This document shows, piece by piece, positions 11,392 to 21,119 of a DNA stretch of 64,000 bases. The translations under genes and the position numbers were made by a program. The notes under the pieces are model-generated. The model saw only the letters and a list, made by a program, of their open reading frames with translations. It had not been told where the DNA came from and did not search any database. The number at the start of each line of letters is the position of its first letter. The stretch's first letter is position 1. Source of the stretch: Fulvimarina endophytica (GTDB lineage: Bacteria; Pseudomonadota; Alphaproteobacteria; Rhizobiales; Rhizobiaceae); contig NZ_QURL01000002.1 in the NCBI RefSeq assembly GCF_003403015.1, positions 496,001 to 560,000 of the forward strand. The letters run 5' to 3'.

Positions 11392-12078
11392 ATGACCATG
11401 ACTTCGAAGACGACAGGTCAGCTTCTGTTCAAGAGCGCCGGCCGCCTTGCACTGGTTTCGGGCGCGGCGGTGCTGTCCGGCTGTCTCGGCCCGACCTACG
11501 GCACCGGCACGAGCCAGGGTCAGATGCTGTTCGACGACCTCAACAATATGGTGACCCTCGGCACCGTCGGCGATTCCGAGCCCATCGCCTATACCGACAG
11601 GCCGGAACTCAAGCGTCCCGAGAACACCTCGGTCCTGCCGCCGCCGCAGCAGGCGGCCGCGCGGCCGGAAACGCGCGCCGAGGCGCGCCGGCGCCTGCAG
11701 TCCGCCGCCTATCAGGGCGACGGTGCGGTGCCCGCCGGCCAGATGACGGGCCAGAACCCCTATGCGTCCGAGGAGTATCTCGAAGCCACGCGCGGCGACG
11801 GATACGACTTCGAACGCATCCGCAACCGGGACGAGGCGGGTGTCCTCAGCCCGGCGGAGATGCGCTCGCGCTCCGCTCTCGTCAGGCAGCGCATTGCCGA
11901 AACCAACGGCACCAACCAGAATACCCGCCGCTATCTGTCCGAGCCGCCGCTCGATTATCGACGGCCCTCGGCGGCAGCCCCCGTGGGCGATCCCGGCCTC
12001 GACGAGGCGACGAAGCAGCGTCGTCTGGAAGGCTCGAACACGATCATGTCGAAGATCGGCAACCTGCTTCCCTTCTAG
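11392..12078 (+). CDS. Conserved lipoprotein of unknown function
   Basis: A predicted lipoprotein of 228 residues. A hydrophobic N-terminal segment ends in the lipobox VLSGC, with the Cys at about residue 27, so it should be exported and anchored in a membrane by lipid. The mature part is hydrophilic, Pro- and Arg-rich with no known catalytic motif, and looks partly disordered (about residues 70-110); it ends SNTIMSKIGNLLPF. I recognise it only as a rhizobial-type hypothetical protein. It may follow its own promoter after the ileS hairpin. A 6-bp hairpin (12094-12109) follows its stop. Confidence 0.75.
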   Translation: MTMTSKTTGQLLFKSAGRLALVSGAAVLSGCLGPTYGTGTSQGQMLFDDLNNMVTLGTVGDSEPIAYTDRPELKRPENTSVLPPPQQAAARPETRAEARRRLQSAAYQGDGAVPAGQMTGQNPYASEEYLEATRGDGYDFERIRNRDEAGVLSPAEMRSRSALVRQRIAETNGTNQNTRRYLSEPPLDYRRPSAAAPVGDPGLDEATKQRRLEGSNTIMSKIGNLLPF

Positions 12079-12269
12079 AGCCTCGGACCGGCGACGGGCA
12101 TTCGCCCGTTCCATCGGCGCTCTTTTCCGAGAAGGACGGTCGAGGAATCGGCCGCGATCTTGGCGCGGCCCTTCCCACCTTTCGGGCGGTTCGGTAAGCA
12201 CCTGGTTCGCTTTCGACGCGCTAGAGGCCGCGAAGGTCGGTGGCGTTTTGCGGCAACGAGGGACCGGGG

Positions 12270-12905
12270 ATGAGCGAAGTGGAGTGGATGAAGGCGCTCG
12301 GCGCCTTCTTTGCGATCATGAACCCGTTCGTGACGCTTCCGATCTTTCTCGCGCTGACCAGCGGCTCCTCGGTGGCCGAGCAGCGGGCCGTGGCGGTGAA
12401 GGTCGCGATCTATTCCACCGCGATGTGCGGCGTCATCCTCGTCGCCGGCAGCGGCATCATCCACTTCTTCGGGATCACGATCGACCAGTTCCGCGTGGCG
12501 GGCGGCGCCGTTCTGGCCAAGATCGCCTGGTCGATGCTGAACGGAAAGACGGCGGCAGCCCATCACGGCAGCGAGCAGGAGCAGGCCGTCATGGTGGATC
12601 TGCGCAGCCTCGCCTTCTATCCCATCACCTTCCCGATGATCGTCGGTCCGGGAACGATCGCCACCATCATTCTCTACGCGAGCCGCAGCACCGGCGCCGA
12701 ACAGCTCGGCGCCATCGCGGCCATCGTCGGCGCGATGCTGGTCCTCATCTTCGTCGTGCTCTTCTTCTCGGCGCAGATCGGGCGTATCATGAGCGAGACG
12801 ATGCGCGTCATCACGACCCGGCTCATGGGAATGATCCTCCTCGCCATCGCGGTGGAGATGATCGTCGCCGGACTTCTGGTGCTGCTTCCGGGCCTTGCCT
12901 CCTGA
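12270..12905 (+). CDS. MarC-family integral membrane protein
   Basis: A membrane protein of 211 residues with about six hydrophobic segments. Family signs are the N-terminal FAIMNPFVTLPIFLALT and the mid-protein YPITFPMIVGPGTIATII. The family (MarC/NAAT) has no firmly proven function; it was named for proximity to the mar locus and an early antibiotic-resistance claim that did not hold up. Start is ATG 12270, after GAGGGACCGGGG; the frame is open to 12240. It converges on tadA with a gap of 41 bases. Confidence 0.88.
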   Translation: MSEVEWMKALGAFFAIMNPFVTLPIFLALTSGSSVAEQRAVAVKVAIYSTAMCGVILVAGSGIIHFFGITIDQFRVAGGAVLAKIAWSMLNGKTAAAHHGSEQEQAVMVDLRSLAFYPITFPMIVGPGTIATIILYASRSTGAEQLGAIAAIVGAMLVLIFVVLFFSAQIGRIMSETMRVITTRLMGMILLAIAVEMIVAGLLVLLPGLAS

Positions 12906-12946
12906 TAGGGCGCAGGCAGCGCGTAGGGGGACGGGCCGGGCGACCA

Positions 12947-13402
12947 TCAGGCCTCGCGATCCCGCAAGCCCTCGAAGAAGCGCCGCAAAAGTTCGGCGCT
13001 TTCGGCTTCGGCCAGATGCGGATAGACGTCGGGCGCGTGGTGGCATGTGGGCTGGTGGAAGAAGCGCGCGCCGTTCTCCACCGCGCCGCCTTTTTCGTCG
13101 CGTGCACCGAAATAGAGGCGCCTGATGCGCGCAAAGGAGATCGCGCCCGCGCACATGGCGCAGGGCTCCAGCGTCACGTAGAGATCGCATCCCGGCAGGC
13201 GTTCGGCACCGAGGCGGTTTGCGGCACGGCGGATCGCGAGGATTTCCGCATGGGCCGTCGGATCGCATCCCGCCCGCGTCTCGTTGCCGGCCTTGGCGAG
13301 GATCTCCCCGTCCCGAACCACGACGGCGCCGACCGGCACCTCGCCGCGATCGAAGGCCGCCCGGGCTTCGAAGAGGGCCGCGTCCATGAAGCGGCTGTTC
13401 AT
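12947..13402 (-). CDS. tadA: tRNA-specific adenosine deaminase TadA
   Basis: Deaminates A34 of tRNA-Arg(ACG) to inosine, an essential wobble change. The 151 residues carry the zinc and catalytic motifs HAE (in DPTAHAEILA) and PCAMC (in TLEPCAMCAGAI), the signature of the cytidine deaminase fold. An unusually good ribosome site, AAGGAGGT on the coding strand, lies eight bases before ATG 13402. It is divergent from the pseudouridine synthase gene at 13564. Confidence 0.96.
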   Translation of the reverse strand: MNSRFMDAALFEARAAFDRGEVPVGAVVVRDGEILAKAGNETRAGCDPTAHAEILAIRRAANRLGAERLPGCDLYVTLEPCAMCAGAISFARIRRLYFGARDEKGGAVENGARFFHQPTCHHAPDVYPHLAEAESAELLRRFFEGLRDREA

Positions 13403-13563
13403 CGACGGGACCTCCTTCTCTCGCCAATCGCCTCGCGACCTGATAGAGCCCGCCGACCGGTCGCGCCAGCGCGCGAGGGCAGCATTTTGTATGGGACGTC
13501 GGCAATCGACCTCCTAATTAGAAGCGAGCGCCGAACGACGGAACGCTCGCGGGACAAGACGAC

Positions 13564-15543
13564 ATGAGTGACGACGACAAGAGCAAGCGCAGCGGCGGGC
13601 GAGGCCCCGGTGGGTTCAAGCGCGGCGGTTCCGGCGAGGGCGGACAGAAGCCCTTCACGCCCAAGAGCCGGGGCATGAAATCCCACGGTGGCGCGCGGGA
13701 CGGCGAGGCGCCGCGCAAGCCGAAGAGCTTCGGAACGCGCTCCGCCGAGCGCATGTCGGATGGCGAGCGGCCGGCCCGGCCGAAGGCGTCCGCAGACCGC
13801 CCGCGCGGCGAGAACCGCGAATGGGACGGGCGCGGTGAGCGCAAGACCGGCTTCAAGCCCGGCGGGCGCAGGCCGGATGCAGGCGGGGACGGCGAGCGCC
13901 GGGGCCCGCGCGGCGGTTTCACGCGAAACGATCGCGAGCGCACCGACGGCGAGCGGCCTGAGCGTTCCGAGCGCCCGGAGCGCGGCGCGCGCCCGCCGCG
14001 AGCAGCGTTCGGCGAGAAGCGTTCCCAAGGTGCCGGCCGCAGGGACGATCGCCGCGAGGCCCGTTCGGCATCGGGCGGCACGGAGCGTCGCTCGCGCCAT
14101 CCGGTCGAGGATGCGTCCTCTGTCTCGGCTCAGGCGAGCGACATGCGCATCGCCCGCCGTCTCGCGCGCGCCGGCATCGCCTCGCGGCGTGACGCGGAGG
14201 GCATGATCGCCGACGGCCGGGTGAAGGTGAACGGCAAGGTGATCGATTCCCCCGCCCTCGACGTTCATCCGACCGACCGGATCGAAGTCGACAACGCGCC
14301 CCTGCCGCAGGCCGAGCGCACCCGTCTCTGGCTGTTCCACAAGCCGGCCGGCACGGTGACGACGAACAAGGACCCGGAAGGCCGGCGCACGATCTTCGAC
14401 CGCCTGCCGGACGACATGCCGCGCGTACTCAGCATTGGCCGCCTCGACATCAACACCGAAGGCCTGCTGCTTTTGACCAATGACGGCGGGCTGAGCCGGG
14501 TTCTGGAACTGCCCTCCACCGGCTGGCTGCGGCGCTACCGGGTGCGCGCCCACGGCGCGGTGACACAGGCCAGGCTCGACGAGTTGCGCAACGGCATCTC
14601 GGTCGACGGCGTGTTCTACGGCGCCATGGAAGCGACGCTCGACCGCGAGCAGGGCTCGAATGTCTGGATCACGCTCGGCCTTCGCGAGGGCAAGAACCGG
14701 GAGGTGAAGAACGTCCTCGGCGCCCTCGGCCTCGACGTGAACCGCCTGATCCGCCTGTCCTTCGGACCCTTCCAGCTCGGTGACCTCGAAGAGGGCGCCG
14801 TTCGCGAGGTGAAGGGGCGCACCCTTCGCGACCAGCTGGGCGACCGGCTGATCGAGGAGGCCGGCGCCGATTTCGACGGACCGATCTCCCAGCCCTTCTC
14901 CAACAAGCCGGTGGAAGGGCGCAAGGAGCGCGAAGCCGCGCCGAAGACAGACTGGGTCTCGGCGGGTGGTCCGGTCAACCGAAAGAAATTCGGCGAGAAG
15001 AAGCGCGAGGACGCCCTCGGCCGTCTCGACACCAAGCCCAAGGGCCGGTTCGGCGACCGGGACAAGGCAGGCCGCGACAGGGACGGCGGCGAGCGTGGCA
15101 GAGGTGACCGCGAGAGGGGTGGGCGCTCGTTCGGCGCGGACAAGCGCGGCTCCGGCGGCGATCGTCCGGGCAAGTTCGGCAAGACCGACGATTTCGCCGA
15201 CAAGAAGCCGATGGGCGAAGGGCGCCGTCGCTCCAATGTCTGGATGGCGCCGGACTCCAAGCCGTGGCGCGACAAGCCGGAAGGCGAGCGGACGGGCGAG
15301 GCGAGGGGCTCGCGCGATCTCGCGAATCCCGCCCGCCGCGTCTCCCGCCCGCCCAAGGTGGCCGGGTCGAAATTCGCAGGCAAGGGCGGCAAGCCGGCCT
15401 CCGGCGGCAAGCCCCCGCGCTCGTCTGGTCCGGCTTCCGGTTCGGGTTCCGGCGGCAGGCCCCAGCGTACGGGCGGTCCGCGCCGTGAGGGCGCCGCGCC
15501 GCGCCCGCGCGATCGCAAGCCTTCGGACCGCGACGAAAGCTGA
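13564..15543 (+). CDS. RsuA/RluB-family rRNA pseudouridine synthase with long basic tails
   Basis: Makes pseudouridine in rRNA, most likely 23S rRNA as RluB does. The core (about residues 194-445) has an S4 RNA-binding domain (RIARRLARAGIASRRDAEGMI) followed by the synthase domain with the catalytic Asp in GRLDINTEGLLLLTNDG and the closing REGKNREVKNVL. Around it are two low-complexity tails: about 193 residues at the N-end and about 210 at the C-end, dominated by Arg, Gly, Lys, Ser and Pro with many RGG-like and GERR runs. At 659 residues it is more than twice the size of a minimal RluB. The tails should bind RNA non-specifically. Three bases separate it from rsmD. Confidence 0.93.
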   Translation: MSDDDKSKRSGGRGPGGFKRGGSGEGGQKPFTPKSRGMKSHGGARDGEAPRKPKSFGTRSAERMSDGERPARPKASADRPRGENREWDGRGERKTGFKPGGRRPDAGGDGERRGPRGGFTRNDRERTDGERPERSERPERGARPPRAAFGEKRSQGAGRRDDRREARSASGGTERRSRHPVEDASSVSAQASDMRIARRLARAGIASRRDAEGMIADGRVKVNGKVIDSPALDVHPTDRIEVDNAPLPQAERTRLWLFHKPAGTVTTNKDPEGRRTIFDRLPDDMPRVLSIGRLDINTEGLLLLTNDGGLSRVLELPSTGWLRRYRVRAHGAVTQARLDELRNGISVDGVFYGAMEATLDREQGSNVWITLGLREGKNREVKNVLGALGLDVNRLIRLSFGPFQLGDLEEGAVREVKGRTLRDQLGDRLIEEAGADFDGPISQPFSNKPVEGRKEREAAPKTDWVSAGGPVNRKKFGEKKREDALGRLDTKPKGRFGDRDKAGRDRDGGERGRGDRERGGRSFGADKRGSGGDRPGKFGKTDDFADKKPMGEGRRRSNVWMAPDSKPWRDKPEGERTGEARGSRDLANPARRVSRPPKVAGSKFAGKGGKPASGGKPPRSSGPASGSGSGGRPQRTGGPRREGAAPRPRDRKPSDRDES

Positions 15544-15546
15544 CCG

Positions 15547-16104
15547 ATGCGGATCGTCGGTGGAGAGTTCCGTGGCCGCAAGCTGGAGACGCCCGCAACG
15601 GACGAGATCCGGCCGACGACCGACAGGGCGCGAGAGACCCTGTTCAACATCCTCGCTCACCGCGAGGAGGTGGACCTCGACGGCGCACGCGTTCTCGATC
15701 TCTTTGCCGGAACCGGGGCACTCGGCTGCGAGGCCCTGTCGCGCGGTGCCCGGTTCTGCGTCTTCATCGAGGAGGGCGTCGAGGCACGCGGCCTCATTCG
15801 CCGCAATGTGGAGACGTTCGGCCTTCAGGGCCGCACGAAGATTTACCGGCGGGACGCGACAAGGCTCGGGGGCGTCGGGACCTTCGAGCCGTTCGATCTG
15901 CTCTTTGCCGATCCCCCCTATGGCAAGGGGCTCGGCGAGCGCGCCCTCGAAGCCGCCAGCTCCGGCGGCTGGCTGAAGCCGGGCGCTCTCTGCGTGGTCG
16001 AGGAAGCGGCCGCGAGCCCGTTCGCCCCTCCCGAGGGTTTCGAACTCGTCGACGAGCGGACGATCGCGGAATCGCGCCTGCGGCTTCTTCGCGCCCCGAT
16101 CTGA
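15547..16104 (+). CDS. rsmD: 16S rRNA (guanine966-N2)-methyltransferase RsmD
   Basis: Methylates G966 of 16S rRNA. In 185 residues it shows RIVGGEFRGRKL at the start, the RPTTDRARETLFNIL block, the SAM loop LDLFAGTGALGCEAL and the amino-methylase motif DPPY in FADPPYGKGL. It is cotranscribed with the pseudouridine synthase gene just upstream (3-base gap), giving a small rRNA-modification operon. Confidence 0.96.
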   Translation: MRIVGGEFRGRKLETPATDEIRPTTDRARETLFNILAHREEVDLDGARVLDLFAGTGALGCEALSRGARFCVFIEEGVEARGLIRRNVETFGLQGRTKIYRRDATRLGGVGTFEPFDLLFADPPYGKGLGERALEAASSGGWLKPGALCVVEEAAASPFAPPEGFELVDERTIAESRLRLLRAPI

Positions 16105-16192
16105 GGCTTGGTCGGCAGAAGCGAAACGTCTAACGAAACCGTAACTGGCGTAAGACCGGTGGGCCCGCCATATCTGCCGGACGATTTCCATA

Positions 16193-17740
16193 ATGCTTCC
16201 GAAGGACCGCCCGTTGATCGCAGCGACCCTACGCAGAACCCTCGTTCCGGCCCTCCTGTTCTCGGTGGCGTTCGCGCCCCAGACATTCGCGCAGGACGGA
16301 CAGACGAAGCCGCAGGAAAAGACCGCCGAGAGCGCCGGCGCCGACGTCCAAGATGTGGCGGTGCCGGAGGAAGAGGTCACCAGCTTCACCCTCGACAACG
16401 GGCTTCAGGTGGTCGTCCTCCCCGACAACAGGGCACCGGTCGTCACCCAGATGATCTATTACAAGGTCGGAGCCGCCGACGAGGGGCCGCTTGAAACGGG
16501 TGTCGCCCACTTCCTCGAACATCTCATGTTCAAGGGCACGTCGAACCATCCGGAAGGGGAGTTCTCCAAGAAGGTCGCGGAGCATGGCGGTCAGGAGAAC
16601 GCCTTCACCTCGGACGACTATACCGGCTACTATCAGCAGGTCGCCTCCGATCAGCTCGAGATGATCATGGGCTACGAGGCCGATCGGATGAGCAATCTCG
16701 TCCTCACCGACGAGGTGGTGCTGCCGGAGCGCGACGTGATCATGGAGGAACGTCGCTCGCGCGTCGGCAACGAGCCGCAGGCGCAGCTCTCCGAAATCGT
16801 CCAGGCGACGCTCTTCACCAATTCGCGCTACGGAACGCCCGTCATCGGCTATGAGCAGGACATCGCGGACCTGACGCGCGAGGACGCGATCGCCTTCTAC
16901 GACAGGTATTACACCCCCTCGAACGCGATCCTCCTCATCGCCGGCGACGTGACCGTCGACGAGGTTCGCGACCTTGCCGAGAAGACTTACGGCAAGGTCG
17001 AGCAGCGCGCCGATGTGGGCGAGCGCATCCGCCCGCAGGAGCCCGAGCCGCGCGCCGAGCGCACCGTGACCCTGCGCGATGCGCGGGTGACCCAGCCCTC
17101 CTTCAGCACCTCCTATCTCGTACCGTCCTCCACCACCGCGAGCGGCAACGAGGCGGCGGCACTGGACGTCCTCTCCGACGTCCTGGGCGGTGGATCGACG
17201 AGCCGTCTCTATCGCGGCCTCGTCATCGACAAGGCCATCGCGGCCGGCGCGGGAAGCGACTACCAGTCCTCGGCGCTGGAGAACGGCGTCTTCGCGCTCT
17301 ACGGTACGCCGCGCGGCGGCGCGAGCCTCGACGAGGTCGAGGCGGCGACGAAGGCCGCCATCGACGATCTGATCGAGAACGGCATCAGCGAGGAGGAACT
17401 GGAGCGCGCCAAGAACCGGGTGCGCAAGGGCGTGATCTATCTGCGCGACAGCCAGACCGCGATGGCGCGCCAATATGCGACGGCGCTCGCCACCGGGCGC
17501 ACGATCGAGGACGTGGACCAGTGGCCCGAGCGCATCGAGGCCGTCACCGTCGAGGACGTGAACGCCGTCGCCCGCAAATATCTGAAGCCCGAACGTTCGG
17601 TGACGGGCTATCTCCTGCCTGAAACCCCGGACGGCTCGCAGCCGGCGACGCCGAGGACCGCGACCGGCCAGATCGACGCTCCGCTGCCGGCAGGTTCCGC
17701 CCCGGCCGCCTCCGGCATGGTGGAGGACAATCCGTCGTGA
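16193..17740 (+). CDS. M16 zinc metallopeptidase, catalytic subunit
   Basis: An exported peptidase of 515 residues. A signal peptide (RRTLVPALLFSVAFAPQTFA) ends near residue 34. The zinc site is HFLEH (His106, Glu109, His110), the inverted HxxEH motif of the pitrilysin family, followed by the ERDVIMEE segment that supplies the third ligand. The C-terminal half is the structural M16_C domain. The next gene encodes a sister protein without HxxEH, as in known heterodimeric M16B peptidases. The likely site is the periplasm. Targets are unknown; small peptides are usual. The Pro/Ala-rich tail after about 485 is probably flexible. Confidence 0.92.
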   Translation: MLPKDRPLIAATLRRTLVPALLFSVAFAPQTFAQDGQTKPQEKTAESAGADVQDVAVPEEEVTSFTLDNGLQVVVLPDNRAPVVTQMIYYKVGAADEGPLETGVAHFLEHLMFKGTSNHPEGEFSKKVAEHGGQENAFTSDDYTGYYQQVASDQLEMIMGYEADRMSNLVLTDEVVLPERDVIMEERRSRVGNEPQAQLSEIVQATLFTNSRYGTPVIGYEQDIADLTREDAIAFYDRYYTPSNAILLIAGDVTVDEVRDLAEKTYGKVEQRADVGERIRPQEPEPRAERTVTLRDARVTQPSFSTSYLVPSSTTASGNEAAALDVLSDVLGGGSTSRLYRGLVIDKAIAAGAGSDYQSSALENGVFALYGTPRGGASLDEVEAATKAAIDDLIENGISEEELERAKNRVRKGVIYLRDSQTAMARQYATALATGRTIEDVDQWPERIEAVTVEDVNAVARKYLKPERSVTGYLLPETPDGSQPATPRTATGQIDAPLPAGSAPAASGMVEDNPS

Positions 17741-19116
17741 TCCCGCTCGTCGCGCGTCCGTCCACCCTCCTGCCCAAACTGTCCGAGTTGTCGACCATGC
17801 CCTTCTCCAAGACCCGGCGCACCCTCGGTGCGATCGCCTTCACGGCCCTGATCTCGTTTCCCTTCGCCGCCGATGCGGTGGAGATCCAGAAGGTGACGAG
17901 CGAAGGCGGGATCGAGGCGCTCCTCGTCGAGGATCACAAAAATCCCCTGATCGCGATGGATTTCGCGTTCAAGGGGGCGGGCTCCGCCCAGGACCCCGAG
18001 GGCAAGGCAGGCCTCGCCAATCTCCTGTCCGGTCTTCTCGACGAGGGCGCCGGCGATATCGAAAGCACCGAGTTTCAGGAGAAGCTCGACGATCTCGGCG
18101 TCTCCCTGAGCTTCGATGCGAGCCGGGACGATTTCACCGGGTCGATCAACGCGATCACCGAATTCTCCGACGAGGCCTTCGATCTCGCGGCCCTCGCCCT
18201 CACCGATCCGCGTTTCGACGAGGAGCCCGTCGCGCGCATCAAGGGGCAGATCAAGACCGGCATCACGGCGAGCGAAAACGATCCTGGCCAGCTTCTCAGC
18301 GATGCCTTCGGCAAGACGGTGTTTCCCGGCCATCCCTATTCGCGCCGCACCGAGGGAACGCTCGAGAGCCTCGACGAGATCGGTGCGAGCGACCTGGACA
18401 CCTTCCGCGCGCAGAAGTTCGCCAGGGACAATCTGGTGGTCGGCGTCGTGGGCGACATCACGCCCGAGCGGCTGAAGACCGTCCTCGATCGCGTCTTCGG
18501 CGATCTTCCGCAGACGGCGGTTCTTGCCGAAGTGCCGGATGTCGAGCCGAAGTTCGGCGACCGCGTCGAGATCGATCTCGCCGTTCCGCAGACCCTGATC
18601 CAGTTCACGCTGCCCGGGATGAAGCGCGACGATCCGCAATTCTTCGCGGCCTATCTGATGAACCACATCCTCGGCGGGGGGACCTTCACCTCCAGGCTCT
18701 ACGAGGAGATCCGCGAGAAGCGCGGCCTTGCCTACGGAGCGGGCTCCTGGCTTGCGAGCTACGACCACGCCGCGCTCCTCGGCGCCTCGACGGCGACGCG
18801 CGCGGATGCGGCCGAGGAGAGCATCGGGATCATCCGGGAGGAGCTGAATCGGATGGCCGAGGACGGCCCGAGCGAAGCGGAACTCGCCGAGGCCAAAACC
18901 TATGTGAAGGGCTCCTACGCCGTGCGCAATCTCGATTCCTCCAGCGCGATCGCCCAGACCCTCGTCGGCATCCAGCTCGACGATCTGGGCATGGACTATA
19001 TCGATACGCGCAAGGACGAGATCGACGCCGTCACGCTGGATCAGGTGAAGGAAGCCGCCCGATCGCTTCTGTCGGTCGAGCCGACGGTCATCACCGTCGG
19101 TCCCGCCGGAGCATGA
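17737..19116 (+). CDS. M16 peptidase-like partner subunit, zinc motif missing
   Basis: A paralogue of the upstream peptidase (459 residues) in which the zinc site is replaced: the matching stretch reads LANLLSGLLDEGAG. It keeps the substrate-side Arg/Tyr motif region, EKRGLAYGAGS near the C-end, and so is expected to pair with the active subunit. GTG 17737 overlaps the previous stop as GTGA and follows GGAGGA by nine bases. A second candidate is ATG 17797, which would give a more ordinary signal peptide (MPFSKTRRTLGAIAFTALIS). Confidence 0.9.
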   Translation: MIPLVARPSTLLPKLSELSTMPFSKTRRTLGAIAFTALISFPFAADAVEIQKVTSEGGIEALLVEDHKNPLIAMDFAFKGAGSAQDPEGKAGLANLLSGLLDEGAGDIESTEFQEKLDDLGVSLSFDASRDDFTGSINAITEFSDEAFDLAALALTDPRFDEEPVARIKGQIKTGITASENDPGQLLSDAFGKTVFPGHPYSRRTEGTLESLDEIGASDLDTFRAQKFARDNLVVGVVGDITPERLKTVLDRVFGDLPQTAVLAEVPDVEPKFGDRVEIDLAVPQTLIQFTLPGMKRDDPQFFAAYLMNHILGGGTFTSRLYEEIREKRGLAYGAGSWLASYDHAALLGASTATRADAAEESIGIIREELNRMAEDGPSEAELAEAKTYVKGSYAVRNLDSSSAIAQTLVGIQLDDLGMDYIDTRKDEIDAVTLDQVKEAARSLLSVEPTVITVGPAGA

Positions 19117-19123
19117 CGAGGCC

Positions 19124-20038
19124 ATGACCGATATCGGTCTTGCCCTCGGCGGCGGCGGCGCCCGAGGCATCGCGCATATCCATGTGCTCGCCGCGTTCGA
19201 CGAACTGGGCCTGAAACCCGTCCGCATCGTCGGCTCGTCCATCGGAGCGATCGTCGGGGCCGGCTACTGCGCCGGCATCTCCGCGCGCGAGATCGGCGAT
19301 TTCATGGTGAAGAGTTTCGCGCATCGGCGCGATCTCGCCGTCAAGCTCTGGCAGACGCGCCCGCCGAGTTTCCGCCAGTTCCTGGACGACGGAGGCTTCC
19401 GGATCGGGCAATTGAACGTGGAGCGGATCGTCGCGAGCTTCCTGCCCGACGCCGTGCCGAAGACCTTCGACTCCCTGACGATCCCCCTCGGCGTCATGGC
19501 GACGGACTATTATCGCCGTCTCGAATGCGAGCTCGACAGCGGCGAGATCGTCTCGGCCCTCGGGGCCTCGGCGGCGCTTCCGGCGATCTTCCGTCCGGTG
19601 CGGCGCGAAGGGCGCGTTCTCGTCGACGGCGGCATCTACAACCCGCTCCCCTACGACCGCCTGAAGGGCATCTGCGATCTCGTCGTCGCGGTGGACGTGA
19701 ACGGCGGGCCGGAGGGGGACCCGGCCGTCGTGCCGGCGACCGTCGAGGCGATGATCGGGTCGTCCCAGCTGATGATGCAGTCGGTGATCGACCTGAAGGT
19801 GCGCACCGATCCGCCCGACATCCTCGTGCGTCCGCGCGTCTCGCCCTACAAGGTTCTCGATTTCCTGAGGGCGGCTGAGATCCTCCGCGCGACCGAGCCG
19901 GTCAAGGACAATGTCAAGCGCGCGCTCGAAAACGCGATCGAGGCGCGGCGGCTCGGCGTTACGACCCGCGCCTTCGTGGAGGTCATCGGCACCTCGCCCG
20001 ATGCGGCCGCGCACGAGAGTTCGGCCGTTCTGCGCTGA
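19124..20038 (+). CDS. Patatin-like phospholipase family protein
   Basis: A serine hydrolase of 304 residues. The oxyanion loop is GGGGARGIAHI, the nucleophile elbow GSSIG (G-x-S-x-G) and the catalytic Asp lies in VDGGIYNPLP, the complete patatin dyad. No signal peptide is seen, so it is probably cytoplasmic or loosely membrane-bound, like the RssA group of bacterial patatins. It follows the M16 pair by seven bases and is probably cotranscribed. Substrate unknown; lipids are likely from family knowledge. Confidence 0.92.
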   Translation: MTDIGLALGGGGARGIAHIHVLAAFDELGLKPVRIVGSSIGAIVGAGYCAGISAREIGDFMVKSFAHRRDLAVKLWQTRPPSFRQFLDDGGFRIGQLNVERIVASFLPDAVPKTFDSLTIPLGVMATDYYRRLECELDSGEIVSALGASAALPAIFRPVRREGRVLVDGGIYNPLPYDRLKGICDLVVAVDVNGGPEGDPAVVPATVEAMIGSSQLMMQSVIDLKVRTDPPDILVRPRVSPYKVLDFLRAAEILRATEPVKDNVKRALENAIEARRLGVTTRAFVEVIGTSPDAAAHESSAVLR

Positions 20039-20066
20039 CGCCGACGGTTTTCGGCGAATGGCCGAG

Positions 20067-21119
20067 TCAGTCCTCCGAGGCGCCGGTCGTCGTCTCCTCC
20101 AGAAACCGCATCAGTCCTGTCTCCTGGCGGTCGAGGCCTGCGCGCGTGCGCCCCTTCAGGAGATCGCAGGAGAGTTCGCCCTGTTCATAGGCCTCGATGA
20201 TGCGGGGATGCACATAGGAGGAGCGTGCGACGGCCGGCGTGTTGCGAAGCCGCTCGGAAACCGCGCGCATCGCGGCCGCGACGGCCCTCTTGCGCTTGTT
20301 CTCGCTGTCGGCCTCGACCGCCTTCTCGTCGGTGCACAGGAACCGCAGGGCTTCGGCCGAACCATGGAAGGTGCGGAAATCCTTGGCCGAGATGCGCTTG
20401 CCCGATGCCTCGCGCATATAGGTGTTGAGGACGCCGGCGGTCATGGTGCGGGTCTTGGTCTTCTTGCCGGAGAACTTGAACAGGCGCGAGCCGGTGCCCG
20501 TGCGGATCCGCTCGAGATTGGCGACAAGTTTCCTGTCCGCGATCTCGATCTCGTGCTTCTTCTTCGACTTGCCGGTAAATTTCAGGACCGCCACGCTGCC
20601 GTCCTGGATCCGCAGGTTCTTGCGGCGCAGGGACGCAACGCCCCGTCCGCCGTCGGTCGCGTATTTCTCGTGGCCAGGCCGCATCGCCGTCAGGTCGATG
20701 AGGCGCGTGGCCGTCGCGGCCGTCAGGCGTCGGTCGCGCTTGCGCCGCTTCATGTCCCGGTCCACCGCCTGGCGCAGTTTCGGCAGGGCCCGGCCGAACC
20801 GCATCAGCCGTTCGGATTTCACGGCATTGCGCACGTCCACCCAGCGGTCGTGATAGCGGTATTGCAGCCGTCCCTTCTCGTCCCGGCCGATCGCCTGGAT
20901 ATGGCCGTTGCCGTCGATGCAGATGCGCACGTTCTGCCAAGCCGGCGGCAGAACGAGTTCGTCGATCCGCTTCTTTAACGCCTTGTCGCGCACGGTCTCC
21001 CCGGAAAGGAAGCAGATGCGGAACCCGTCGTCGAGCTTTTGACGCTCGATCTCGAAGGTCTCGGGATCGACGATGGAGAGACCGACGATCTCTGCGTGAT
21101 GGGCAAGGCGCGGATTCAT
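20067..21119 (-). CDS. DNA topoisomerase IB (poxvirus type)
   Basis: Relaxes supercoiled DNA by nicking one strand through a 3'-phosphotyrosine link. The 350 residues contain the N-terminal domain (PPAWQNVRICIDGNGHIQAIGRD, split here by meaning) and the catalytic core with LTAMRPGHEKYA, KDFRTFHGSAEA and the tyrosine in SSYVHPRIIEAY. The family is found in many rhizobia and other soil bacteria. The frame is open to 21212, but ATG 21119 (MNPRLAHHAEIVGL) fits the family. Converges on the patatin gene with 28 bases between. Confidence 0.93.
   Translation of the reverse strand: MNPRLAHHAEIVGLSIVDPETFEIERQKLDDGFRICFLSGETVRDKALKKRIDELVLPPAWQNVRICIDGNGHIQAIGRDEKGRLQYRYHDRWVDVRNAVKSERLMRFGRALPKLRQAVDRDMKRRKRDRRLTAATATRLIDLTAMRPGHEKYATDGGRGVASLRRKNLRIQDGSVAVLKFTGKSKKKHEIEIADRKLVANLERIRTGTGSRLFKFSGKKTKTRTMTAGVLNTYMREASGKRISAKDFRTFHGSAEALRFLCTDEKAVEADSENKRKRAVAAAMRAVSERLRNTPAVARSSYVHPRIIEAYEQGELSCDLLKGRTRAGLDRQETGLMRFLEETTTGASED

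Noticed and set aside
13399..16398. A 999-codon open frame opposite the pseudouridine synthase and rsmD
   Set aside because: Shadow of GC-rich genes on the other strand, with low-complexity composition.
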